From an uncultured Collinsella sp. (lineage in GTDB: Bacteria > Actinomycetota > Coriobacteriia > Coriobacteriales > Coriobacteriaceae), in the NCBI GenBank assembly GCA_900544065.1, contig UQTR01000108.1:1-5199 (forward strand): a stretch of DNA of 5,199 nucleotides, written 5' to 3'. Below are positions 1-5,106 of this stretch, in pieces; position 1 is the stretch's first letter, and each line of letters opens with the position of its first letter. The translations under genes were made by a program, and so were the position numbers. Under the pieces are notes generated by a model. That model was not told the origin of the DNA, searched no databases, and was given only the letters and a program-made list of their open reading frames with translations.

Positions 1-54
1 GCTCCGGCACCTGCCCCTGCACCCGCACCTGCCCCTGCTCCGGCACCTGCCCCT
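1..54 (+). repeat. 18-bp tandem repeat encoding (Ala-Pro)3
   Basis: Three consecutive 18-bp units occupy 1-18, 19-36 and 37-54. Units 1 and 3 are identical (GCTCCGGCACCTGCCCCT). Unit 2 differs at three positions, all silent. A diverged fourth unit follows at 55-72 (GAACCCGCACCGGAGCCC). The array begins at the window edge, so its full length is unknown. Confidence 0.8.
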
Positions 55-168
55 GAACCCGCACCGGAGCCCGAGGCGACGCCTGCAGAACCCGATTGGA
101 ATGCCGTTGCCACGCCGGCGGATGAGCCGGGCGATAATCCTGCTGCCGAAAACAATCAAACCGAATAG
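1..168 (+). CDS. C-terminal end of a protein with a Pro-Ala repeat tail (partial)
   Basis: The reading frame is open from the window edge and stops at TAG 166-168, leaving 55 visible residues; the start lies to the left of the window. The visible part opens with alternating Ala-Pro dipeptides (APAPAP..., about residues 1-18), passes through PEPAPEPEATPAEP, and ends in an acidic, Asn-rich tail (ADEPGDNPAAENNQTE). Such Pro-Ala/Glu-Pro segments are typically extended, disordered linkers or tails on membrane and cell-envelope proteins of Actinobacteria, but the functional domain is not in the window and I do not recognise the gene. That it is a real coding end is supported by third-position-varied repetition that keeps the Ala-Pro reading, and by the strong terminator starting 8 bases after the stop. 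The Ala-Pro part is encoded by an 18-bp tandem repeat, so its length may vary between strains. Confidence 0.75.
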   Translation, partial: APAPAPAPAPAPAPAPAPEPAPEPEATPAEPDWNAVATPADEPGDNPAAENNQTE

Positions 169-176
169 TCGGTCGA

Positions 177-211
177 GGCGCCCTGGGCAACTGAGCCCGG
201 GGTGCCTTTTT
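177..211 (+). terminator. Rho-independent terminator after the Pro-Ala tail gene
   Basis: A 12-bp stem pairs 177-188 (GGCGCCCTGGGC) with 195-206 (GCCCGGGGTGCC). It contains two G-T wobbles and no mismatch, and its loop is the 6-nt AACTGA. Five T residues follow at 207-211. It starts 8 bases after the stop codon at 166-168, as expected for an intrinsic terminator of that gene. It also isolates the next transcription unit. Confidence 0.9.
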
Positions 212-276
212 CTACTGCGAAAGCAAGAAAATGCCCGGGAAAACGGTTGCAGCAAAAATTCTCGGAAATTGGTCAA

Positions 277-312
277 TGTTGCGCAACAACGTCGCGGCTA
301 TTGTTGAGAACA
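277..312. promoter_or_regulatory. Two TGTT/AACA inverted repeats upstream of the DUF4234 gene (possible operator)
   Basis: Positions 277-288 are a perfect 12-bp palindrome, TGTTGCGCAACA. Positions 302-312 are TGTT-GAG-AACA, with the same arms and a 3-nt centre. They are offset by 25 bp and lie 52-87 bases before the start codon at 364, in the region where the promoter of this unit must be. No convincing -35/-10 pair could be aligned around them, so the regulatory role is inferred only from symmetry and placement. Confidence 0.25.
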
Positions 313-329
313 TAGTCGTGTAAGGTTTG

Positions 330-357
330 AAGGCGTGCAACGCCTTAGGAAAAGGAG
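330..357 (+). promoter_or_regulatory. Leader hairpin and strong ribosome-binding site of the DUF4234 gene
   Basis: AAGGCG (330-335) pairs perfectly with CGCCTT (341-346) across a 5-nt loop, TGCAA. It is followed at once by the purine-rich AGGAAAAGGAG, whose GGAG core (354-357) sits 6 bases before ATG 364. The ribosome-binding site fixes the start. The hairpin has no T-tract and cannot be a terminator; it may stabilise the 5' end of the mRNA or tune access to the site. Confidence 0.5.
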
Positions 358-363
358 AAGCTT

Positions 364-1029
364 ATGTTCTGTCCCACTTGTGGTTCTCCCATTTCGGATG
401 ATGCCAAATTCTGCCCCGTCTGCGGCTCTGCCGTCGGTGCCGCTTCCGCTGCTCCTGCTCCGCAGCCTGCACCTCAGCCCCAGCCTGCTCCGCAGCCCAC
501 GCAGATTCAGCCCGCTCCGGTTCAGGCAGTTCAGCCCCAGCCTCAGCAGCAGTACACCGGGCAGCAGCAGTACGCCGGCCAGCAGCAGTATGCTCAGCAG
601 CCCGCACCTGCCCCGATGGGCTATGCTCCGATTAAGACCGACCGTGGCGTGATCGGCTGGCTCCTGCTTTCCATCGTGACCTGCGGCATCTATTCGTATT
701 ACTTCCTCTATTGCCTCGCCCGCGACATCAATGTCATGTGCCAGGACGACGGCGATTCCACGCCGGGTCTGGCGGCATTCATCCTGCTGTCGTTTGTGAC
801 CTGCGGCTTCTACGGACTCTACTGGTACTACAAGATCGGTAACCGCCTGCAGGCTAATGCTCCTCGCTATGGCCTGATGTTCCAGGAGAACGGTACCACC
901 GTTCTTATGTGGCAGATTGTCGGCGCGCTGCTGTGCGGTCTTGGCCCCATCTTTGCCATGAACATTATCATCAAGAACACCAATGCCATGGCAACGGCTT
1001 ACAACACCCGTCTTGGCGCGCGTGCCTAA
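364..1029 (+). CDS. Zinc-ribbon, Gln/Pro-linker, DUF4234 membrane protein
   Basis: This 221-residue protein has three parts. Residues 3-20 form a zinc ribbon with two CxxC knuckles, C3-x2-C6 and C17-x2-C20, in FCPTCGSPI and KFCPVCGSA. Residues about 29-88 are a Pro/Gln/Ala-rich disordered linker that includes three QQQY repeats (61-78). Residues about 94-205 match the DUF4234 family, with hydrophobic segments at roughly 96-117, 136-157 and 178-204. The family is uncharacterised; the architecture implies a cytosolic metal-binding ribbon tethered to the membrane. The domain carries a duplicated LLSxVTCGxY motif, at residues 101-110 and 141-150. The start at ATG 364 is set by GGAG at 354-357. 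The stop at 1027-1029 overlaps or abuts the start of the DUF2752 gene, so the two are probably co-transcribed and translationally coupled. Metal binding and topology are inferred from motifs, and no enzymatic motif is visible. Confidence 0.9.
   Translation: MFCPTCGSPISDDAKFCPVCGSAVGAASAAPAPQPAPQPQPAPQPTQIQPAPVQAVQPQPQQQYTGQQQYAGQQQYAQQPAPAPMGYAPIKTDRGVIGWLLLSIVTCGIYSYYFLYCLARDINVMCQDDGDSTPGLAAFILLSFVTCGFYGLYWYYKIGNRLQANAPRYGLMFQENGTTVLMWQIVGALLCGLGPIFAMNIIIKNTNAMATAYNTRLGARA
544..597 (+). repeat. 18-bp tandem repeat encoding QQQY units in the linker
   Basis: Three adjacent 18-bp units at 544-561, 562-579 and 580-597 encode QQQYTG, QQQYAG and QQQYAQ. All begin CAGCAGCAGTA. They lie inside the linker between the zinc ribbon and the membrane domain, where length change would be tolerated. 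Confidence 0.8.
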
Positions 1030-1519
1030 CGATAAGAGCGGCGTGAACAGCTCCCAGGGACATAAGGGCGCGGCGGAACTCATTCGCCGCGCCCTTTCTT
1101 GCATCGGCGCGCTCTTTGTCGCCTGGCTCGCACTCTACCTGCTCGATATCGGCTGCGTGTTTCGCCTGATGACGGGCATTCCCTGTCCGGGATGTGGCAT
1201 GACGAGGGCCTGGCTGGCAGCACTGCGCCTCGATTTTGCGGCGGCCTTTGCCTACCATCCGCTGTTTTGGGTGGTGCCGATTGCGTTTGTGCTCGCGTTC
1301 GTGCGCGAGGAGGTGACGTCGAGCAAGCTAAAGCGCGGCATCGACATTGCGGTTATTGTTCTGTGCGTGCTGGTCGTTGCCGTATGGATCGTGCGCCTTA
1401 TCAACCCGGCAGACGCGGGCCTGCTCTTTGGCGGCCATGCGCCCGCCGGAGTCCCCACCGATATCATTCACCTCGAAACCCCACGCTGGCTCACCATCCT
1501 TCGCTCTTACTTGTCGTGA
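1022..1519 (+). CDS. DUF2752 family membrane protein
   Basis: With the GTG start at 1022 this is 165 residues. The family signature is clear: CPGCGMTRA at residues 55-63 (C55, C58), then about 15 residues later AFAYHPLFW, the usual Ala-Phe-x-x-(Asn/His)-Pro element at the head of a helix. Hydrophobic segments lie at about 25-45, 78-95 and 107-126, with a basic cluster (SKLKR, 101-105) between the last two; the C-terminus is short and non-membrane. The function of DUF2752 is unknown. The start is uncertain. GTG 1022 overlaps the upstream stop by 8 bases, GTG 1043 has a weak AAGAG 5' to it, and ATG 983 would extend 47 bases into the upstream gene. I favour 1022 or 1043 because the extra N-terminus from 983 merely reads the conserved DUF4234 end in another frame. 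There is no independent promoter, so expression probably depends on the upstream gene. Confidence 0.82.
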   Translation: MPNDKSGVNSSQGHKGAAELIRRALSCIGALFVAWLALYLLDIGCVFRLMTGIPCPGCGMTRAWLAALRLDFAAAFAYHPLFWVVPIAFVLAFVREEVTSSKLKRGIDIAVIVLCVLVVAVWIVRLINPADAGLLFGGHAPAGVPTDIIHLETPRWLTILRSYLS

Positions 1520-1551
1520 CGGAGGACGCGCTAGAAAAGCGGTCGACACAT

Positions 1552-1591
1552 AAGCGGGGACGAACGTTGAGATAACGTTCGCCCCCGCTTT
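1552..1591. terminator. Bidirectional hairpin terminator between convergent genes
   Basis: A 17-bp stem pairs 1552-1568 with 1574-1590 around a 5-nt loop, GAGAT. It is perfect except for one A-C mismatch (A1560 with C1582). It lies 32 bases after the DUF2752 stop and 35 bases after (in minus-strand terms) the M20 hydrolase stop, so it can serve both. The T-tract is short on either strand (TTTGCTCT on plus, TTATGTGT on minus), so termination strength rests on the stem. Confidence 0.75.
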
Positions 1592-1625
1592 GCTCTAGCT
1601 AGGTTGTTATGGGTGGGCGTGACGG

Positions 1626-3089
1626 CTACTCGTCGCGCTTCTCCTCGTGGCGAGCGGCAGCCCGCGCATCGTGGATGCCCTTGATGGCGGCATGGCGGGC
1701 GGTGCGAGCATCGTGCATGGCGTCGCGGGCCTCGGCGGCCGTTGCCTTGGCAGAGCGCAGCTTGGCTGCCAGGTCGGGATTGGTCTCGGCAACCGCGGCG
1801 ATCGTGGGGCCGTCGAGCTCTTCTTGCGTGGGCTCGGCCAAAAAGTCGATGGCATACTGAGCGGCTACCATGGAGCCCTTGGCGAGCACGCTCTCGTCGA
1901 TCTTGTAGAAGCAGGAGTGCTGGGCATAGGTGGCACCGATCTGGGGATTGCGCGCGCCGACAAAGGCGAGCACACCTGGTACGCGACGCAGGTACTCCGA
2001 GAAGTCCTCGCCCGAAAGCGTGCCGCGGTAATGGCCTTCGCCCGCGGGGCCCAAGCACTTGAGCACAGCTTGGCGGCAGCGCTCGCTCGAGGCGGCATCG
2101 TTTTCGACCTTGTAGTTGGCGATGGTGTAGTCGGTGAGCTTGGCCTCGGCGCCCAGAGCAGCCGCGGTGTGCTCCACGATGCGGCGCATAAGCTCGGGCA
2201 TCTCCTCATGCGTCTTGTCGCCATAGGTGCGTACCGTGCCGGCGAGGTACGCCGTGCCGGCGATAACGTTGCGCGCGGTGCCGCCGTGCAGCTCGCCGAC
2301 GGTGATGACGGCGGGTTCGTAGGGGCTAATCTCGCGCGAGACGATAGTTTGCAGGGCGTTGACGATTTCGGCGGCAACCATAACGGCGTCGTGGCCGCGC
2401 TGGGGCATGGCGCCATGGCACGAGGTGCCGCGGACGTCGATGCGGAACCAGTCGGTATTGGCCATGCGCGGGCCGGGCTCGCAGCTTACGGTGCCGGCAT
2501 CGACCTCGCTCCAGATGTGCGCGGCGTAGGCGCCGTCGACGCCGTCGAGTACGCCCGTGCCGATCATGAGCTTGGCGCCCTGGCCGTTTTCCTCGCTGGG
2601 CTGGAAAACGATGCGAATCTCGCCGTGGATGTCATCGGTCATGTGGCGCAGAATCTGCAGCGTGCCGAGCATCATAGCGATATGGCAGTCGTGACCGCAG
2701 GCATGCATGCAGCCCTCATTGACGCTGGCGAACTCCTCGCCGGTCTGCTCAGTGACGGGCAGGGCGTCGATATCGGCGCGCAGCAGGATGCGGCGGCGCG
2801 GCGTGCCGTCCTCGCGGTAGGCATCGGGCGCGGTGCCGCGAAGCGTCGCCACCAGGCCCGTCTTGAGCGGACGCTCGTAGGGGATATTCATGGCGTCGAG
2901 CTGGTTGGCAATGTCGGAAGTCGTGCGCTCCTCGGCAAGGCTCAGCTCCGGGTGCTTATGGAAGTGCCGGCGCTGCTTGATGATGTAGGGTTCAAACTCG
3001 GCGGCGATATCTCGGATGGCCGCGGTGACGTCGTCTGCCGCGCGAACCTCGGTTGCCGCCATAATTTGCTGTGCCTTGGTCTTCGTCAT
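1626..3089 (-). CDS. M20D-type metal-dependent amidohydrolase (N-acyl-amino acid hydrolase-like)
   Basis: This is a 487-residue protein. The family uses two divalent metals to hydrolyse amide bonds, typically of N-acyl amino acids or related conjugates. Visible signatures are RRHFHKHPELS (40-50), RADIDALPVTE (104-114), MHACGHDCH (128-136), QPSEENGQGAK (163-173), a lid domain at about 205-310 containing HGAMPQRGHDAV, and SGEDFSEY (359-366). By comparison with plant IAA-amino acid hydrolases and other M20D members, the likely metal ligands are C131, H133, E167, H191 and H391, with E166 as the catalytic base; all are present. There is no signal peptide, so it is probably cytosolic. Residues about 420-487 extend beyond the usual end of roughly 390-420 as an Ala/Arg/His/Glu-rich helical tail. 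ATG 3089 is chosen because AAGGAG precedes it and homology begins shortly after; the frame upstream is open only by composition. It converges on the DUF2752 gene and diverges from the other amidohydrolase. The substrate cannot be told from sequence. Confidence 0.93.
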   Translation of the reverse strand: MTKTKAQQIMAATEVRAADDVTAAIRDIAAEFEPYIIKQRRHFHKHPELSLAEERTTSDIANQLDAMNIPYERPLKTGLVATLRGTAPDAYREDGTPRRRILLRADIDALPVTEQTGEEFASVNEGCMHACGHDCHIAMMLGTLQILRHMTDDIHGEIRIVFQPSEENGQGAKLMIGTGVLDGVDGAYAAHIWSEVDAGTVSCEPGPRMANTDWFRIDVRGTSCHGAMPQRGHDAVMVAAEIVNALQTIVSREISPYEPAVITVGELHGGTARNVIAGTAYLAGTVRTYGDKTHEEMPELMRRIVEHTAAALGAEAKLTDYTIANYKVENDAASSERCRQAVLKCLGPAGEGHYRGTLSGEDFSEYLRRVPGVLAFVGARNPQIGATYAQHSCFYKIDESVLAKGSMVAAQYAIDFLAEPTQEELDGPTIAAVAETNPDLAAKLRSAKATAAEARDAMHDARTARHAAIKGIHDARAAARHEEKRDE

Positions 3090-3099
3090 GGTCGATTTG

Positions 3100-3105
3100 C
3101 TCCTT
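3100..3105 (-). promoter_or_regulatory. Ribosome-binding site of the M20 hydrolase
   Basis: On the minus strand AAGGAG (3105 to 3100) lies 10 bases before ATG 3089. It is somewhat far but a full match to the consensus core. It decides the start, because the frame stays open without stops for a further 618 bases upstream. Confidence 0.75.
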
Positions 3106-3140
3106 GCTGGGTTGATCGCAAAATCGTACAGGCTCTCTCC

Positions 3141-3169
3141 AGTATGCCACCTGCCGCTAGGGCTGGTAA
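3141..3169 (-). promoter_or_regulatory. Candidate sigma-70-type promoter of the M20 hydrolase
   Basis: On the minus strand TTACCA (3169-3164, 4 of 6 matches to TTGACA) and CATACT (3146-3141, 4 of 6 matches to TATAAT) are separated by exactly 17 bases. The start codon at 3089 would lie about 45 bases after the predicted transcription start. Placement and spacing are good but both boxes are imperfect. Confidence 0.4.
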
Positions 3170-3187
3170 AGTTGCCGTTTGCCGCTT

Positions 3188-3251
3188 GGGGTTTTGTTAC
3201 AAGGGCGGGGGAGTACACTCGGGGGTGTTGAATTTCCCGCCAGAGATGGGG
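3188..3251 (+). other. G-run cluster and GC hairpin in the leader of the YtcJ-like gene
   Basis: The plus strand carries GGGG (3188-3191), GGG (3203-3205), GGGGG (3207-3211), GGGGG (3221-3225) and GGGG (3248-3251). The middle three are separated by 1 and 9 bases. GGCGGG (3204-3209) can also pair with CCCGCC (3236-3241), giving an alternative stem that ends 16 bases before ATG 3258. TACACT at 3214-3219 resembles a -10 box but has no -35 at a usable distance, so I could not place the plus-strand promoter. Confidence 0.35.
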
Positions 3252-3257
3252 ATGCCC

Positions 3258-4895
3258 ATGCAGCATATCGATCGGATTATCCGCTCCAAGAACGTTTTTA
3301 CCGCCCAAGACGGCATCGATACCGCCCGCGAGCTGGCGATCGCCATCGCGGGTGATCGCATCGTCGCAGTCGGCGCGCCCGATGACGTGATTGACGCCGC
3401 CCCTGCCGCCACGCCGGTGGTCGATTACGGCGAGCAGTTTGTCTGCCCCGGTTTCCACGATGCGCACCTGCATTTCTTCCATACTTCGGTTGGCTCCTCG
3501 CCCTACATGCTCATGGATATGGGCACGTCCGAGGCAGCATTGGTGCAGCATGCGCGCGAGTTTTCCCAAGGCTTGCCCGATGACGCCTGGGTCGTGACCC
3601 AGGGCTGGCGCGACTACCGCTGGGATCCGCCCGAGCACCCCACCAAGGTCTCCCTCGACGCCGCCTTTCCCGATCGCCCCTGTGTTATGTACTCGGGCGA
3701 CGGGCATACGCTGTGGCTCAACAGCCGCGCACTCGAGGCGCTCGGCGTTACGCGCGACAGCGAGCCTCCGGCGGGTGGAAGTTACGACAAAGACTCAAAC
3801 GGTGAGCTTACGGGTATCGCCCATGAGGCAGCTGCTATGCAGCTGCTGCCGCGCTGCCTGGAGTGGCTGGGCGAGGACCGCATCGCGAGCGCTTACGCCG
3901 ACCAGATGAAGCGTATGGCCGAGCAAGGCATCACCTCGATCTGCGATATGTCGCTCATGCCCATGCCGGGCTGCGACTTTATTCGCGACGATGTTTACGA
4001 CAAGCTGCAAGCCGCCGGCAAGCTGGGCATTCGCGCCCACCTGTTCCCCACGCTGCTGGATGACCAATCACGCTTGGAAGAACTCCAGACCCGCTACGCG
4101 AACAACGCGCTGCTCTCGGTGCCAGGCTTTAAACAGTTCTTCGACGGCGTGTCGAGCGAGCATACCGCATACCTCACTGAGCCCTATACCAACCCGCGCT
4201 TTCCGGGCGACCAGGGTCGTCTGACGGTTCCCGTCGAGCGCATGCGCAAGCTGGTTCTGGCGGCAGCCGAGCGTGGGCACGCCGTGCGCATCCACGTTAT
4301 CGGCGACGGCGCCATCCATGCTGCGCTCGATATCTTTGAGGAGGCGGCAGAGCTCTACGGTCTGCCCCCGCACGGTCATAACACGCTCGAGCATCTGGAG
4401 AATTTGCTGCCCGGTGACATCGATCGTCTGCGCAAGCTCAACGTCATTGCCTCGAGCCAGCCTTGCCACATCACGCTCGACCCGGGTGGCCCGGAGCGCG
4501 ACCTGGGCCTGGAACGCAGCCGCATCATGTGGCCGTTCGCAACCTATAAGCAGCGCGGCATCCGCCAAGCTTTCGGTACCGATAGCCCCATCACAGCCGT
4601 TACCAGCATGAACGTGCTCTACACGGCCATCACGCGCCAAGACCCCCGCAGCCACTGGCCCGAGGGCGGCTGGCTCCCCAGCGAGCGTATCGACGCGGCA
4701 ACTGCCCTGCGCAACTACACCCTGGGCAGCGCCTACGCGGCAGGCGACGAGCGAAACCTCGGCAGCCTGGAACCCGGCAAATACGCCGACCTGGTAGTCT
4801 TGGACCAAAACCCGCTCACCATCGACCCCCAAGAGCTCCAGGCTACCAAGGTTCAGGCAACCTATCTGGCAGGCAACTTGATTTACGAGCGCTAA
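3258..4895 (+). CDS. YtcJ/NfdA-like metal-dependent amidohydrolase (Amidohydro_3 family)
   Basis: This 545-residue protein is the normal length for this family, which includes N-substituted formamide deformylase and many members of unknown substrate. Order of motifs: an N-terminal beta-sandwich strand (DRIIRSKNVFTAQD), CPGFHDAHLHF with the metal ligands H70 and H72, GHTLWLNSRAL (149-159), the Pro-Pro-x-Gly-Gly plus GELTGIAHE stretch (170-190), FKQFFDG with K292, RIHVIGDGA with H346, LEHL with H379, and FGTDSP with the catalytic-type D442. The C-terminal sandwich segment is GSLEPGKYADLVVLDQNPL (502-520). All expected metal and catalytic residues are present. There is no signal peptide, so it is probably cytosolic. 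Three in-frame ATGs occur at 3246, 3252 and 3258. I favour 3258 because GGGGA (3248-3252) lies 5 bases before it, whereas 3246 has no spaced site. It is transcribed divergently from the M20 hydrolase and followed by a terminator. The exact substrate is not inferable. Confidence 0.92.
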   Translation: MQHIDRIIRSKNVFTAQDGIDTARELAIAIAGDRIVAVGAPDDVIDAAPAATPVVDYGEQFVCPGFHDAHLHFFHTSVGSSPYMLMDMGTSEAALVQHAREFSQGLPDDAWVVTQGWRDYRWDPPEHPTKVSLDAAFPDRPCVMYSGDGHTLWLNSRALEALGVTRDSEPPAGGSYDKDSNGELTGIAHEAAAMQLLPRCLEWLGEDRIASAYADQMKRMAEQGITSICDMSLMPMPGCDFIRDDVYDKLQAAGKLGIRAHLFPTLLDDQSRLEELQTRYANNALLSVPGFKQFFDGVSSEHTAYLTEPYTNPRFPGDQGRLTVPVERMRKLVLAAAERGHAVRIHVIGDGAIHAALDIFEEAAELYGLPPHGHNTLEHLENLLPGDIDRLRKLNVIASSQPCHITLDPGGPERDLGLERSRIMWPFATYKQRGIRQAFGTDSPITAVTSMNVLYTAITRQDPRSHWPEGGWLPSERIDAATALRNYTLGSAYAAGDERNLGSLEPGKYADLVVLDQNPLTIDPQELQATKVQATYLAGNLIYER

Positions 4896-4913
4896 TATTC
4901 ATGTCGTACCGTT

Positions 4914-4965
4914 AAGCGCGGCTCTGGCAGCCTATTTTGGGATAGCGCTCGAGCCGCGTTTGTTT
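4914..4965 (+). terminator. Terminator after the YtcJ-like gene
   Basis: CGCGGCTC (4917-4924) pairs perfectly with GAGCCGCG (4951-4958). The stem extends outward by G-T, A-T and A-T pairs (4914-4916 with 4959-4961). Inside the 26-nt apical region a second small stem pairs CTAT (4932-4935) with ATAG (4942-4945). The 3' arm runs into TTTGTTT (4959-4965). It begins 18 bases after the stop codon at 4893-4895. Confidence 0.75.
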
Positions 4966-4985
4966 GCCGACGGGGGTTCGTTAGG

Positions 4986-5028
4986 AGCGTCCCCACTCTG
5001 CTGGATTTGAGCGCAGGGTGGGGACGCT
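4986..5028. repeat. Long inverted repeat (16-bp hairpin) without T-tract
   Basis: AGCGTCCCCACTCTGC (4986-5001) pairs with GCAGGGTGGGGACGCT (5013-5028) around an 11-nt loop. There is a single T-G wobble on plus and no gap. No T-run follows on either strand (GCTGCCCC on plus, CCTAACGA on minus), so it is not a standard intrinsic terminator. It could be a dispersed intergenic palindrome, a processed RNA end, or a backup to the terminator 20 bases upstream. Confidence 0.6.
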
Positions 5029-5078
5029 GCTGCCCCGCGCGCTCAATTGGGACATCAGCAATGCTTTCTCTTGGTGTT

Positions 5079-5106
5079 TTGCATACTTCCAGTTGCAGAT
5101 TGCATA
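5079..5106. repeat. TTGCATA direct repeat with 21-bp period
   Basis: TTGCATA occurs at 5079-5085 and again at 5100-5106, giving starts exactly 21 bp apart, two DNA helical turns. An A-run (5105-5111) follows. It may be a protein-binding site or part of a promoter for a gene to the right, but no good -35/-10 pair was found. Confidence 0.3.

Noticed and set aside
298..1104. Long minus-strand frame over the DUF4234 gene
   Set aside because: It is a shadow of a gene with clear zinc-ribbon and DUF4234 motifs. Its translation is low-complexity Leu/Arg/Gly with no domain.
2406..2417. Perfect palindrome CATGGCGCCATG
   Set aside because: It lies inside the conserved HGAMP coding motif of the M20 hydrolase and is explained by codons. 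There is no companion site.
1647..3245. Plus-strand frame open without stops in front of the YtcJ-like gene, which would give a 1082-residue fusion protein
   Set aside because: It is antisense to the well-supported M20 hydrolase, is Gly/Ala/Val/Asp-rich with no domain, and results from GC-rich codon structure. Homology to the amidohydrolase begins only near 3258.
3090..3707. Minus-strand 5' extension of the M20 hydrolase frame
   Set aside because: It lies antisense to the YtcJ-like gene and across the intergenic region, carries no M20 homology, and AAGGAG marks ATG 3089 as the start.
4068..4832. Long minus-strand frame inside the YtcJ-like gene
   Set aside because: It is fully antisense to conserved family motifs, has no recognisable domain and is typical of high-GC antisense openness.
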